A DNA stretch of 64,000 bases. Source: an uncultured Sinobacteraceae bacterium (GTDB taxonomy: Bacteria; Pseudomonadota; Gammaproteobacteria; Nevskiales; Nevskiaceae). Below are positions 1 through 8,624 of this stretch, one piece after another. Where the stretch lies: assembly GCA_903822975.1 (NCBI GenBank), contig CAIJRD010000009.1:1-64000 (forward strand). Reading direction: 5' to 3'. The position numbers and the translations under genes are program-made. The notes under the pieces are model-generated. The model was given only the letters and a program-made list of their open reading frames with translations, did not search any database and was not told the DNA's origin. How positions within the stretch are numbered: the stretch's first letter is position 1; each line of letters begins with the position of its first letter.

Positions 1-528
1 CTGCACGGCGGATTTGTAGTTACTGCCGGGATCCGGGTTATGCACCACACCACTGGTATCGGTGCAGCTATAGCCGAGCCAGGAGGCTTCATTGAGCGGA
101 ATGCGAACCGTGTTGGCCTTCCAGCTGTTGATCGCCGACCATTTCGGACCCCCGGCCTGACCGGCCTGTGCACCGGAAGGGTCTGCAGCGCTCCAGCCCT
201 GGATCGCTACAAACTCGAATCCGCTGTAGTTCACCCCGCGTAGCTGGATTACGTTGCCGGCGGCATCGTTCATCTGCCCACCGTGAACGACCACCGCAAG
301 TTTTGGATGATCGTCGACACGCGCCGCGAGTCCAGTTGCGGCGTGCGAAAGTTTTGCAGCGTCGACAACCTCAGCCGCTGCACTGACGCCAGTTCCACAG
401 AACAGCGAGCCGAGCAACAGCGCCGCGATGCATTGCAAGATCGGCGTGCCTTGCGTGGCGCGCCGATCTGGTGCGAACGGTCGTGAACCGGCGTTGCAGT
501 CGCAGTGTCCACGCCGCTCGCCGTCCAT
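1..528 (-). CDS. Secreted GH5-type glycoside hydrolase (cellulase-like), 3' end cut by window edge
   Basis: Likely a secreted endo-glucanase of glycoside hydrolase family 5, acting outside the cytoplasm on a beta-linked glucan. Only the first 176 codons are in the window. The frame opens at ATG 526-528 on the minus strand with a polar N-terminus of about 35 residues. A hydrophobic segment (LQCIAALLLGSLFCG) follows and ends near VSAAAE, which reads as a signal peptide. Next come LRGVNYSGFE and ANTVRIPLNEASWLG, typical of the first strands of a GH5 barrel. The catalytic glutamates would lie beyond the edge. The start is only 8 bp after the PKS-NRPS stop, so co-transcription is likely. No clear ribosome-binding site is visible and the true start could be further in. 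A polysaccharide lyase or other barrel hydrolase is less likely. Confidence 0.75.
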   Translation of the reverse strand, partial: MDGERRGHCDCNAGSRPFAPDRRATQGTPILQCIAALLLGSLFCGTGVSAAAEVVDAAKLSHAATGLAARVDDHPKLAVVVHGGQMNDAAGNVIQLRGVNYSGFEFVAIQGWSAADPSGAQAGQAGGPKWSAINSWKANTVRIPLNEASWLGYSCTDTSGVVHNPDPGSNYKSAVQ

Positions 529-536
529 CGCAAGGA

Positions 537-3500
537 TCAGGCGCGCATGGCGGCGCTGTCGGTGGCTTCTGACTCAATGCCTGCCGCCAGCACAGCCGCA
601 GCCGCATCCACGCAGGTCGCCACCGCAGCAATGGTCCGGCTGCGCATCAGTTGCTTCGCACTCAGCTTGATTTCGGCGCGATGCGCACGCGCGACGATCT
701 GGAAGATATGAATCGAATCGGCGCCGAGATCGAACAGATCGTCATCACAACCCACCTGATCGAGTTGCAGAACCTCGGCCCAGATCTGTGCGAGCTGTAA
801 TTCGGTCGGCGTCGAAGGTGCCCGATACCGCGAGACCACCGGCCGCAGCGCGTCGGGTGCCGGCAATGCCAGACGATCCAGCTTGCCGTTGAGCGTCAGC
901 GGAAACGCGTCGAGCTGCATCCACGCGGTCGGCACCATGTACTCGGGGACTTGCGCCGACACGCTCGAACGCATTTCATCGATGTCGATCACCGTTCCGG
1001 GACGCGCGACGACATAGGCCGCCAGCCGTGCGGCGCCCGAGGCTTCCTCGTGCAGCACGACCACTGCCGACGTGACGTCCGGATGTTCCAGCAACAAGGT
1101 CTCGATCTCACCCGGCTCGATGCGGTAGCCGCGCAGTTTGATCTGCTGGTCGAGTCGGCCGAGGATCTGCAACTCGCCATTGTCGAGCCAGCGCGCCGCA
1201 TCGCCGCTGCGATACAGACGGCCGCTTGCAAATCGATTCTCGACAAAACGCTGATGCGTCAATTCGGTGTTGCCGTGATAACCCAGCGCGACGCCATCGC
1301 CACCGATGTACAGCTCACCGGGCATTCCGAGCGGCGTTGGCTGTCCGTGGCGGTCGAGCACATAGAACGACGTGTTGGCGATCGGGCGCCCGACCGAAAT
1401 TACATCTGTCCCTGGCGAGAGCTTGCCGCAGGACGACCAGATCGTCGTCTCGGTCGGTCCATACATGTTCCAAAGTTCAGCACCGCTCGACATCAATCGG
1501 TTCGCGAGATCGCGCGACAGCGCTTCACCGCCCACCAGCATCTTGAAGCCTTTCGGCGCGACGAAGCCGGCCTCCAGCAACAACTGCCAGCCGGATGGCG
1601 TGGCCTGCATCGCAGTGATGCCTTGCGCCTCGATCAGGTGCGAGAGCCGGAATCCATCGCGTACGGTGTCTTCGTCGGCGATCACGACCCGCGCGCCCAC
1701 CGTCAGCGGCAGCAACAGTTCCAGTGCGGCGATGTCGAACGACAGTGTGGTGACCGCCAGGAATGCATCTTCGGCATGCAGCCCGGGACGCTGCGCCATC
1801 GCCGTCAGCAGATTGACCACCGAGCGATGCCGGATCGCAACACCCTTGGGCTTGCCGGTGGTGCCGGAGGTGTAGATGACGTAGGCGAGGTCGTCGCTGT
1901 TTCGCGCAACTTCGGGGATGGTGTCCGCTCGTTTGGCGATCTGGCTGGCCTCGTCGTCGAGGCGGATCAGCGGAACGTCCGTAGTCGGAAGCGACTCGGA
2001 AGCCTGCGCGTCGCTGATGATCGCGACCACGGCGGCATCGTCGAAAATATGTTGCAGGCGCGAAGCCGGATGGGTGGGATCGATCGGCACATAGGCGAAG
2101 CCGGCCTTCAGTGTGGCCAGTAGCGCGACCAGCATCTCGGATGAGCGACGCAGCGCAATCGCCACGCGCGCACCGGCGCCGGCGGCCGGCAGTCGATCGC
2201 GCAAATGGTTCGCCAAGCGGTTCGCGCGACGCTCGAGTTCGAGATACGTCAAAACCTGCTCGCCGAAAATCGCCGCAATCTCCTGCGGGCGGTGCGCCAC
2301 CTGTGCTTCGAACAGCTGCTGCACGGGCTGCGTGCTCGGATAAGGCCGCGCAGTGGCGTTGAACTCCTGCAGTTGCTGCAGCAGCGCCGCCTGCGGCAAC
2401 AGACTCACCAGCGCCAGAGGTTGTGCGATGTCCGCAACAACGGCCTCCAGCAGCGCGCGATAGCCGAGCAGCCAGCGATCGATCGTCGATGCATCGAACA
2501 GATCGCTGTTGTACTCGCAGTCGATCCGCAGGCCCTGCGCGGACTCGATGACATTCATGAACAGATCGAAGTTGACGTAGGCCTTGGGATTGGGCGAAAC
2601 GACAACGTCCAGTCCGCGCATCGTCAAGCCTTCCGCGAGCCGTTCCAGATTGAACTGGATCTCGGCCAGCGGTACGCGATCCGGTCTACGCGGCAGCGCC
2701 AGCTTGCGAACCAGTGTGCCGAGGGTGAAGTCCTGATGCTCGAACGCGTCCATCACGGCACGACGTGTCGCATGCAGATGCTCGGCGAGTGTGGTCTGTG
2801 TCTCCCACGCCGCGCGTATCGGCAGGAAGTTGACGCAGTGGCCGACCAGCAGCGCGTCGTCGAGCAGCGATTGGCCGGCCGTCGGTACGCCAACGGTGAC
2901 CTCATTGCGATCGGCCAGTCGACCCATCAGCACCTCGAATGCGCCCAGCAGGGTTGCGAACAAGGTGCAGCCCTGTCGCGCACCCGCCTGTTTGACGGCC
3001 AGCAACAGCGCGGGCTCGATATCGTAACGGCGCGTCGCGCCGCTGAAGGATTTGACGGTCGAACGCGCACGATCCGCCGGCAGATCGAGCGGCGCGGGTG
3101 GACGTGCGAACTGCTGCAGCCAGTAAGCTTGCGCCGCCTCGCGGGCCGGGCTCTGCAGCCGTTGATCCTGCGCGTACTGGCTGAACGACAGCGCGGCAGG
3201 CAGGTCGGGTGTCTCTGAGCTGAGACGCGCTGCATAGAGTTGCGCCAATTCTCCCAACATCAAATTGATCGACCAGCCGTCGCAAACGATGTGGTGCGCC
3301 GTCAGCAGCAGAACGTGCTCAGCATCTGAGCGCTGCAGCAGGCTTGCGCGGAACAGCGGTCCGGCGACCAGATCGAACGGCGAACAGGCGTCGCTGGCAA
3401 TGCTGCTTGCGACGGCCTGCTCCGCGGCGTTGCTGGTCAATCCGGACAGGTCGATGATCGGACAATCAACCCGCAATGCAGCGGCGACGCGCAGCGTTTC

Positions 3501-6500
3501 GCCGGTCGGGCTGAACGTGGTTCGCAAGGCATCGTGGCGAGCAAGCAAATCGTTCAGCGCATTCTGCAGCGCGAGCCGATCAAGCTGCCCGGTCAGCCGC
3601 AGGCTCACCGACTCGTTGAATGCGCAAGATGCTTCATCACCGAGTTGCGCCGCCAGCCAGATCTCGAGCTGGCTTTCAGTGAGTGCAATCGCAAGCGAAG
3701 GCGATGCTGCGTGTGCGTGTGCATCGGCGTGTGCGTTCGCGTCTGCCTGCGTTGCACTGAGTGAGTTCGGCGCAAGGGCAGACGAAAGAATTCCGGCCGC
3801 TTGCAGCGCATCGAGACTCTCGTCGAATGCGCGCACGATGGCGGCGATGTCTGCGTCGCTATGCGCGGTCGTCAGGAAGCAGGGAAAGCCTTCCTGAATG
3901 TGGAGGCCGCGGCTGCGAAGTTCGTAGTACAGCAGCGACGCGAGCGGATTGCCATCCTGCAGGGAGAAGTAGAACAGGCTGGCATAGCATTCGATTCGCG
4001 CGCTGAGGCAGTGTAATTCAAAGACCCGCTGCAGCGATTGCACCAAGCTCGCACAGCGCTGCGACAGCACATCCTGCAAGGCCGCACCCTGCTGTTTCAC
4101 GTGATTCAATACCGCCCAAGTCGCCGCCATCGCCAGCGGATGCCTCACAAAAGTGCCCGCAAAAAAGGTGACGCCCACTTCCGGGAAGGAGTCGTCGCCG
4201 TAGTTCCAGCGGCCACCATCCAGCGCGTCCATGAAGCAGGCGCGGCCGGCGAGTACGCCGATTGGCAGCCCGCCGCCGACCACTTTGCCGTAAGTGGCAA
4301 GATCGGCGCGCACGCCGGTGACCGCCTGCATGCCGCCCGGGTGCACGCGGAAACCGGTGACGACTTCGTCCATCACCAGCGCAGTGCCGGACGCCGCAGT
4401 GATGCGTCGCAGCTCGCGCAGAAAAGCGAGCGGCAGCAGCGCCGGATGACGACTCTGCACCGGTTCGACGATGACGGCTGCCAGCTCTTCTGCATGCGCC
4501 GCAATCCATTCGAGCGCCGACTGCGAACCGTATTCCAGCACCACCATGTTGCCGACTGCGGAGGCGGGAATGCCGGTGGCAACCGCGGCGGGACGCGGCG
4601 TGCCATCGGCGCTGCGCAGACCTTTCACCAAGACTTCGTCGAACTGACCGTGATAGGCGCCGCTGAACATCACCACGCGATCGCGGCCGGTGACCGAACG
4701 CGCCAGCCGCAGTGCTGCCATCACCGCTTCGGAACCGGTGTTGCAGAAGGTCACGCGCTCATTACCGGTGAGTTCGGAAAACAACTGAGCAACGCGGCCG
4801 GCGTGTGGTGTCTGCGGACCGATTGCGAAGCCGAGGCGCGCTTGCTCTGCGAGCGCTTCGGCCACGAATGGCGGATTGTGGCCGAACGCGGTTTGGCCGT
4901 AGCCGTTGACGAGGTCGATGTACTCGTTGCCATCGAGATCCCACAGCTTCGATCCGAGCGCACGCACACAGACGATCGGATAAACCATTTCCTTCCACTC
5001 CGTGCGGAAGCCGGCAGCCGCACGCGGGTCCGCCAATACCGAGCGGTAGGTTTCCGTGTATTGCTTCGAGCCCGCGGTTCTCGCGCAATAACGCGCGGTG
5101 AGTGCCGCAAGATGGCGACGCTGCAGATCGTCGAGACCGGATTCACCGACGGATTTGCGCGCCGGACTGTAAACCTGAATGCGCGCAGGAGCGGTGTCGA
5201 TTGCTTGCTCGACCGCAAGGCCTGCGCGATCCGACATCGGACTCACGATGTGCGACGCAGGCGTCAACATGATTGGACCCGAGTTCACCGTCGTGCGTCC
5301 CAAGCCGCGCAAGGTATCAAGTTGACGATCGATCAGCTGCGACAGGGTCTGTAATTGATCGCGCATGATCGCCTCGATTCCGGAAGCGCCGGTCTCGATT
5401 CCTATCGTTCCGTTCGGCGCGGTCGCCGTGTTCGGCAAAGCGCGCGTGCTCGGCGCAACCGAATCACGAGCATTGGCATCGGTACGAGCGATTTCGCCAA
5501 CGGCGGTCGAACGAGACGGCAGCGGCAGTCGCTCCGCCAACAGCGCGGCCAGCTTGCTGATCGACGAGAAGTCGCCAAGCAGCTGCCGGAAGCTGATCTT
5601 CTGCTTGAATTGGCTTTGCAAACGCTGCGAGACCTGCGTCAGGAACAGCGAGTCGAATCCCATCTCGAGAAAACTGATTCTCGGGTCGACGCTCGCCAGC
5701 GATTCGCCCGAGAGCGTTTCGAGCAATTCGACAACCTGGCCGCGATAGTGCTGTTCCGCTTGTGACGTCGAGGAAGCGGCTTGGTCCGCGCGCGGTGCTG
5801 AGGCGACATCGTTCATCGTTGGAGGATCCTGCGTTAGGTTGGCATGTGGGGCGGAAGCAGTTGCATGTGCCGTTGCATGTGCCGCGGCGTTGTCGTGTGC
5901 CCGTGCTGTACTGCGATGTGCTGGTGCGTCGATCCAATAGCGGCTGCGATCGAACGCATAAGTCGGCAGCGAAACCGTGCGTGCGGGCGCGTGACGCGTC
6001 GCCGGCCAATCGATGTCGACACCGTTGAGCCAGAGGCGTCCCAGCGCACCGACGATGCAATCGCCTTCGTCGGTGTCCTGCCCCGCGTCGGGGAGCGAGG
6101 TGATCACGGTGCAGTGATGTTCACTCGCCGCTGACCGCGCCAGCGCGCTCAGCGCGGCACCGGGGCCGACTTCGAGCAGCACGCCGGTCCGGTCTTCTGC
6201 AAGCCGCGCAACGGCCGCTCCAAACAGCACCGGCTCGCGTGCGTGCCGCGCCCAATAGTCGATCGAGCAGGCCTGTTCATCTCGGATCCAGTCGCCGCTG
6301 ACGCAGGAGACGTACGGAATCTTCGGCGCACGAAGTTCGATCCGACAGAGATGCGTGCGTAGCGGTTCGATCACCGCATCCATCACCGGCGAATGAAAGG
6401 CGTGCGAGGTATGCAGGCGCCGATAAGGCGCGCCCTGGAGATCGAGCTCGTGTTCCAGTGTCTCGATATCCGCGTGCCTGCCGGCGACGACGCAATGCGT

Positions 6501-8624
6501 CGGCCCATTGATCGCAGCGATCGTCAGGCCGGCACCGAGCAGTTCCAGCTCCTGCAACCTTGCAGCGGACAGGCGTACCGACAGCATCAGGCCGGGTGGC
6601 AGCGCTTGCATCAATGCGCCGCGTGCGGCGACCACGCCGAGCGCATCGTCGAGGGCAAACACGCCGGCCAGTGTTGCGGCAACGAACTCGCCGACGCTGT
6701 GGCCGATCAGCGCCTGCGGCTGCACCCCCCAACTCATCCACAACTGCGCCAGTGCGTACTCGACTGCAAACACCGCCGGTTGTGCCAGCGCTGTCGCCTG
6801 CAGCCGCGGGTTCGACTGCGGATCGTTGGCTGCCGGGTACAGCAGTTCCGTCAGCGAAAGGTTCAGCAGCGGTTGCAGGATCGCTGCGCAGCGATCGATC
6901 GCCGCTCGAAAAACCGGTTCCGAGTCGTACAGCACGCGACCCATCTGCGGATGCTGCGAACCCTGACCGGGCAGCATGAAACTCAGGCTGGCGGATTGTT
7001 CGCCGATCGCAGCACTCGGGCAGTCCTGCGGGTCAGTGCTCAACAGGCGTGCGAGGGCGCTGCTGGCGTCGCGCGCGACCACGCAACTGCGATGACGCCA
7101 GGCGCGACGCCCGCTCTGTAGCGTTGCGCAGACATCGCTGAAGTCCAGTTCCGGGTGCGTCTGCAAGTGCGAAGCGAGTCTGGCGCGCGCTTGCGATAGT
7201 GCCGTATCGGTCTGGGCTGACAGTACGATCAATCCGGGCAGGCCGGGCGATGCATCAGGCGCTGGTCGTGACGTCGCGAGCCGAGGCGGTTCTTCCAGAA
7301 TCACGTGTGCATTGGTGCCGCCCACACCAAACGCACTCACCCCCGCGCGACGCGGCGTTTCGCCGGCTGGCCATTCCCGGCGTTCGGCGTTGACGAAGAA
7401 CGGTGTGGTCGAGAAATCGATTTGCGGATTCGGGCGTGCGTAATGCAGCGACGCCGGCAAGGTTCGGTGTTCGAGTGCGAGTGCCGTTTTGATCAGCCCG
7501 GCCACGCCGGCTGCAACATCGAGGTGGCCGATGTTGGATTTCACCGAGCCCACTGCACAGAAGCCGCATGCCTGCGTCGACGTGCGATAAGCCTGCGTCA
7601 GTCCCGCCAGTTCGATCGGATCGCCGAGCGGTGTGGCGGTTCCGTGACATTCGACATAGCTGATGGATGACGCCGATACGTCGGCGGACGCCAGCGCCAT
7701 TTCAATCGCGGCGGCCTGGCCATCGGCGCTGGGCGCGGTGAAGCCAACTTTCGATGTGCCGTCGTTGTTCAAGCCGCTGCCGCGAATCACCGCATAGATG
7801 TGATCGCCGTCGGCGCGTGCTTCGTCGAGGCGCTTCAGTAAGACCACACCGGCACCGCTGCCGAAGATCGTGCCGCTGGCATCGGCGTCGAACGGACGGC
7901 AGTGACCGTCCGACGACACCATGCCGCCGTCCTGGTGCAGATAGCCGCGCTTCTGCGGGAACGTCACCGAGACGCCGCCGGCCAGTGCCAGGTCGGACTG
8001 ATACAGCAGCAGGCTTTGGCAGGCCTGGATCACCGCGGCGAGCGAGGTCGAGCAGGCCGATTGCAGTGTCAGGCTCGGGCCCTTGAGGTCGAGCTTGTAG
8101 GAGACCCGCGTCGACAGGAAGTCTTGCGCCGAGCCGAGCAGCATCGGATAGCTGCCCACCTGATAGTTGCTGGTGAATTCTTCGATCGTGCTGCGTTCGG
8201 CGCAGACGTTGTTGAGAAAATAGGTGTTCATGCTGCTGCCGGCAAACACGCCGATGGCACCGGCATAGCGGGCCGGATCGCAGCCGCCGTCTTCGAGCGC
8301 TTCCCAGGCGCACTCGAGAAAAATGCGCTGCTGCGGATCGGTCAGTTCCGCTTCGCGCCGGTGCATGCCGAAGAAGCCGGCGTCGAACTGGTCGACGTGA
8401 TCGAGCAGGGGGCGTGCGCGCACGAAGTTCGGTGCGTTGCGCACGGCATCGTCGAAGTAGTCTTCGAGTTCGTTGGCCTCGAATCGCGCGATCGACTCGA
8501 CGCCATCGCAGAGATTGCGCCAGAACTGCGCGATGTCCGATGCGCCGGGGAAACGTCCGGCCATGCCGATGATCGCGATCGCATCGCCCAGCACTGGCGC
8601 GCCGCCGTCGCCGTTCATGAGCAC
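537..8624 (-). CDS. Hybrid PKS-aminotransferase-NRPS (KS-AT-ACP-AMT-C-A-PCP)
   Basis: A 2695-residue megasynthase. KS (about 15-440) has the active Cys near 190 in SACSTS plus HGTATPLGDP and NIGH. AT has GHSVGE near 641 and HAFH, the malonyl-type signature. The ACP serine is near 992 in GFDSL. A class III PLP aminotransferase follows (GSEAVMAALRLA near 1298, Lys near 1447 in YGKVVGGG). C has HHIVCDG near 1776, A has YTSGTTGKPKG near 2250, and the PCP serine is near 2637 in GADSIHIF. There is no KR, DH, ER, methyltransferase or TE. Aminotransferases after an ACP in MycA/McyE-type enzymes convert the beta-keto to a beta-amino group, so the same is inferred here. The A-pocket residues, aligned by eye to the Phe-A code, read D-I-L-Q-L-G-M-I-W-K, which is glycine-like. 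The start overlaps the upstream A-PCP gene by 10 bp. The chain must pass to another protein for release. Confidence 0.93.
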   Translation of the reverse strand: MLMNGDGGAPVLGDAIAIIGMAGRFPGASDIAQFWRNLCDGVESIARFEANELEDYFDDAVRNAPNFVRARPLLDHVDQFDAGFFGMHRREAELTDPQQRIFLECAWEALEDGGCDPARYAGAIGVFAGSSMNTYFLNNVCAERSTIEEFTSNYQVGSYPMLLGSAQDFLSTRVSYKLDLKGPSLTLQSACSTSLAAVIQACQSLLLYQSDLALAGGVSVTFPQKRGYLHQDGGMVSSDGHCRPFDADASGTIFGSGAGVVLLKRLDEARADGDHIYAVIRGSGLNNDGTSKVGFTAPSADGQAAAIEMALASADVSASSISYVECHGTATPLGDPIELAGLTQAYRTSTQACGFCAVGSVKSNIGHLDVAAGVAGLIKTALALEHRTLPASLHYARPNPQIDFSTTPFFVNAERREWPAGETPRRAGVSAFGVGGTNAHVILEEPPRLATSRPAPDASPGLPGLIVLSAQTDTALSQARARLASHLQTHPELDFSDVCATLQSGRRAWRHRSCVVARDASSALARLLSTDPQDCPSAAIGEQSASLSFMLPGQGSQHPQMGRVLYDSEPVFRAAIDRCAAILQPLLNLSLTELLYPAANDPQSNPRLQATALAQPAVFAVEYALAQLWMSWGVQPQALIGHSVGEFVAATLAGVFALDDALGVVAARGALMQALPPGLMLSVRLSAARLQELELLGAGLTIAAINGPTHCVVAGRHADIETLEHELDLQGAPYRRLHTSHAFHSPVMDAVIEPLRTHLCRIELRAPKIPYVSCVSGDWIRDEQACSIDYWARHAREPVLFGAAVARLAEDRTGVLLEVGPGAALSALARSAASEHHCTVITSLPDAGQDTDEGDCIVGALGRLWLNGVDIDWPATRHAPARTVSLPTYAFDRSRYWIDAPAHRSTARAHDNAAAHATAHATASAPHANLTQDPPTMNDVASAPRADQAASSTSQAEQHYRGQVVELLETLSGESLASVDPRISFLEMGFDSLFLTQVSQRLQSQFKQKISFRQLLGDFSSISKLAALLAERLPLPSRSTAVGEIARTDANARDSVAPSTRALPNTATAPNGTIGIETGASGIEAIMRDQLQTLSQLIDRQLDTLRGLGRTTVNSGPIMLTPASHIVSPMSDRAGLAVEQAIDTAPARIQVYSPARKSVGESGLDDLQRRHLAALTARYCARTAGSKQYTETYRSVLADPRAAAGFRTEWKEMVYPIVCVRALGSKLWDLDGNEYIDLVNGYGQTAFGHNPPFVAEALAEQARLGFAIGPQTPHAGRVAQLFSELTGNERVTFCNTGSEAVMAALRLARSVTGRDRVVMFSGAYHGQFDEVLVKGLRSADGTPRPAAVATGIPASAVGNMVVLEYGSQSALEWIAAHAEELAAVIVEPVQSRHPALLPLAFLRELRRITAASGTALVMDEVVTGFRVHPGGMQAVTGVRADLATYGKVVGGGLPIGVLAGRACFMDALDGGRWNYGDDSFPEVGVTFFAGTFVRHPLAMAATWAVLNHVKQQGAALQDVLSQRCASLVQSLQRVFELHCLSARIECYASLFYFSLQDGNPLASLLYYELRSRGLHIQEGFPCFLTTAHSDADIAAIVRAFDESLDALQAAGILSSALAPNSLSATQADANAHADAHAHAASPSLAIALTESQLEIWLAAQLGDEASCAFNESVSLRLTGQLDRLALQNALNDLLARHDALRTTFSPTGETLRVAAALRVDCPIIDLSGLTSNAAEQAVASSIASDACSPFDLVAGPLFRASLLQRSDAEHVLLLTAHHIVCDGWSINLMLGELAQLYAARLSSETPDLPAALSFSQYAQDQRLQSPAREAAQAYWLQQFARPPAPLDLPADRARSTVKSFSGATRRYDIEPALLLAVKQAGARQGCTLFATLLGAFEVLMGRLADRNEVTVGVPTAGQSLLDDALLVGHCVNFLPIRAAWETQTTLAEHLHATRRAVMDAFEHQDFTLGTLVRKLALPRRPDRVPLAEIQFNLERLAEGLTMRGLDVVVSPNPKAYVNFDLFMNVIESAQGLRIDCEYNSDLFDASTIDRWLLGYRALLEAVVADIAQPLALVSLLPQAALLQQLQEFNATARPYPSTQPVQQLFEAQVAHRPQEIAAIFGEQVLTYLELERRANRLANHLRDRLPAAGAGARVAIALRRSSEMLVALLATLKAGFAYVPIDPTHPASRLQHIFDDAAVVAIISDAQASESLPTTDVPLIRLDDEASQIAKRADTIPEVARNSDDLAYVIYTSGTTGKPKGVAIRHRSVVNLLTAMAQRPGLHAEDAFLAVTTLSFDIAALELLLPLTVGARVVIADEDTVRDGFRLSHLIEAQGITAMQATPSGWQLLLEAGFVAPKGFKMLVGGEALSRDLANRLMSSGAELWNMYGPTETTIWSSCGKLSPGTDVISVGRPIANTSFYVLDRHGQPTPLGMPGELYIGGDGVALGYHGNTELTHQRFVENRFASGRLYRSGDAARWLDNGELQILGRLDQQIKLRGYRIEPGEIETLLLEHPDVTSAVVVLHEEASGAARLAAYVVARPGTVIDIDEMRSSVSAQVPEYMVPTAWMQLDAFPLTLNGKLDRLALPAPDALRPVVSRYRAPSTPTELQLAQIWAEVLQLDQVGCDDDLFDLGADSIHIFQIVARAHRAEIKLSAKQLMRSRTIAAVATCVDAAAAVLAAGIESEATDSAAMRA
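5841..5907 (-). repeat. Simple His/Ala repeat linker between AT and ACP
   Basis: A degenerate run of GCATGT-like units encodes alternating His and Ala (AHATAHATA) in the linker after the AT. A second His/Ala/Asp run (ADANAHADAHAHA, about 3690-3765) sits between the aminotransferase and the C domain. These are low-complexity flexible linkers, not domains. Confidence 0.6.

Noticed and set aside
951..2123. 390-residue plus-strand ORF and similar long frames inside the megasynthases
   Set aside because: Shadows of the high-GC NRPS/PKS coding strand; Arg/His/Gln-rich with no motifs.
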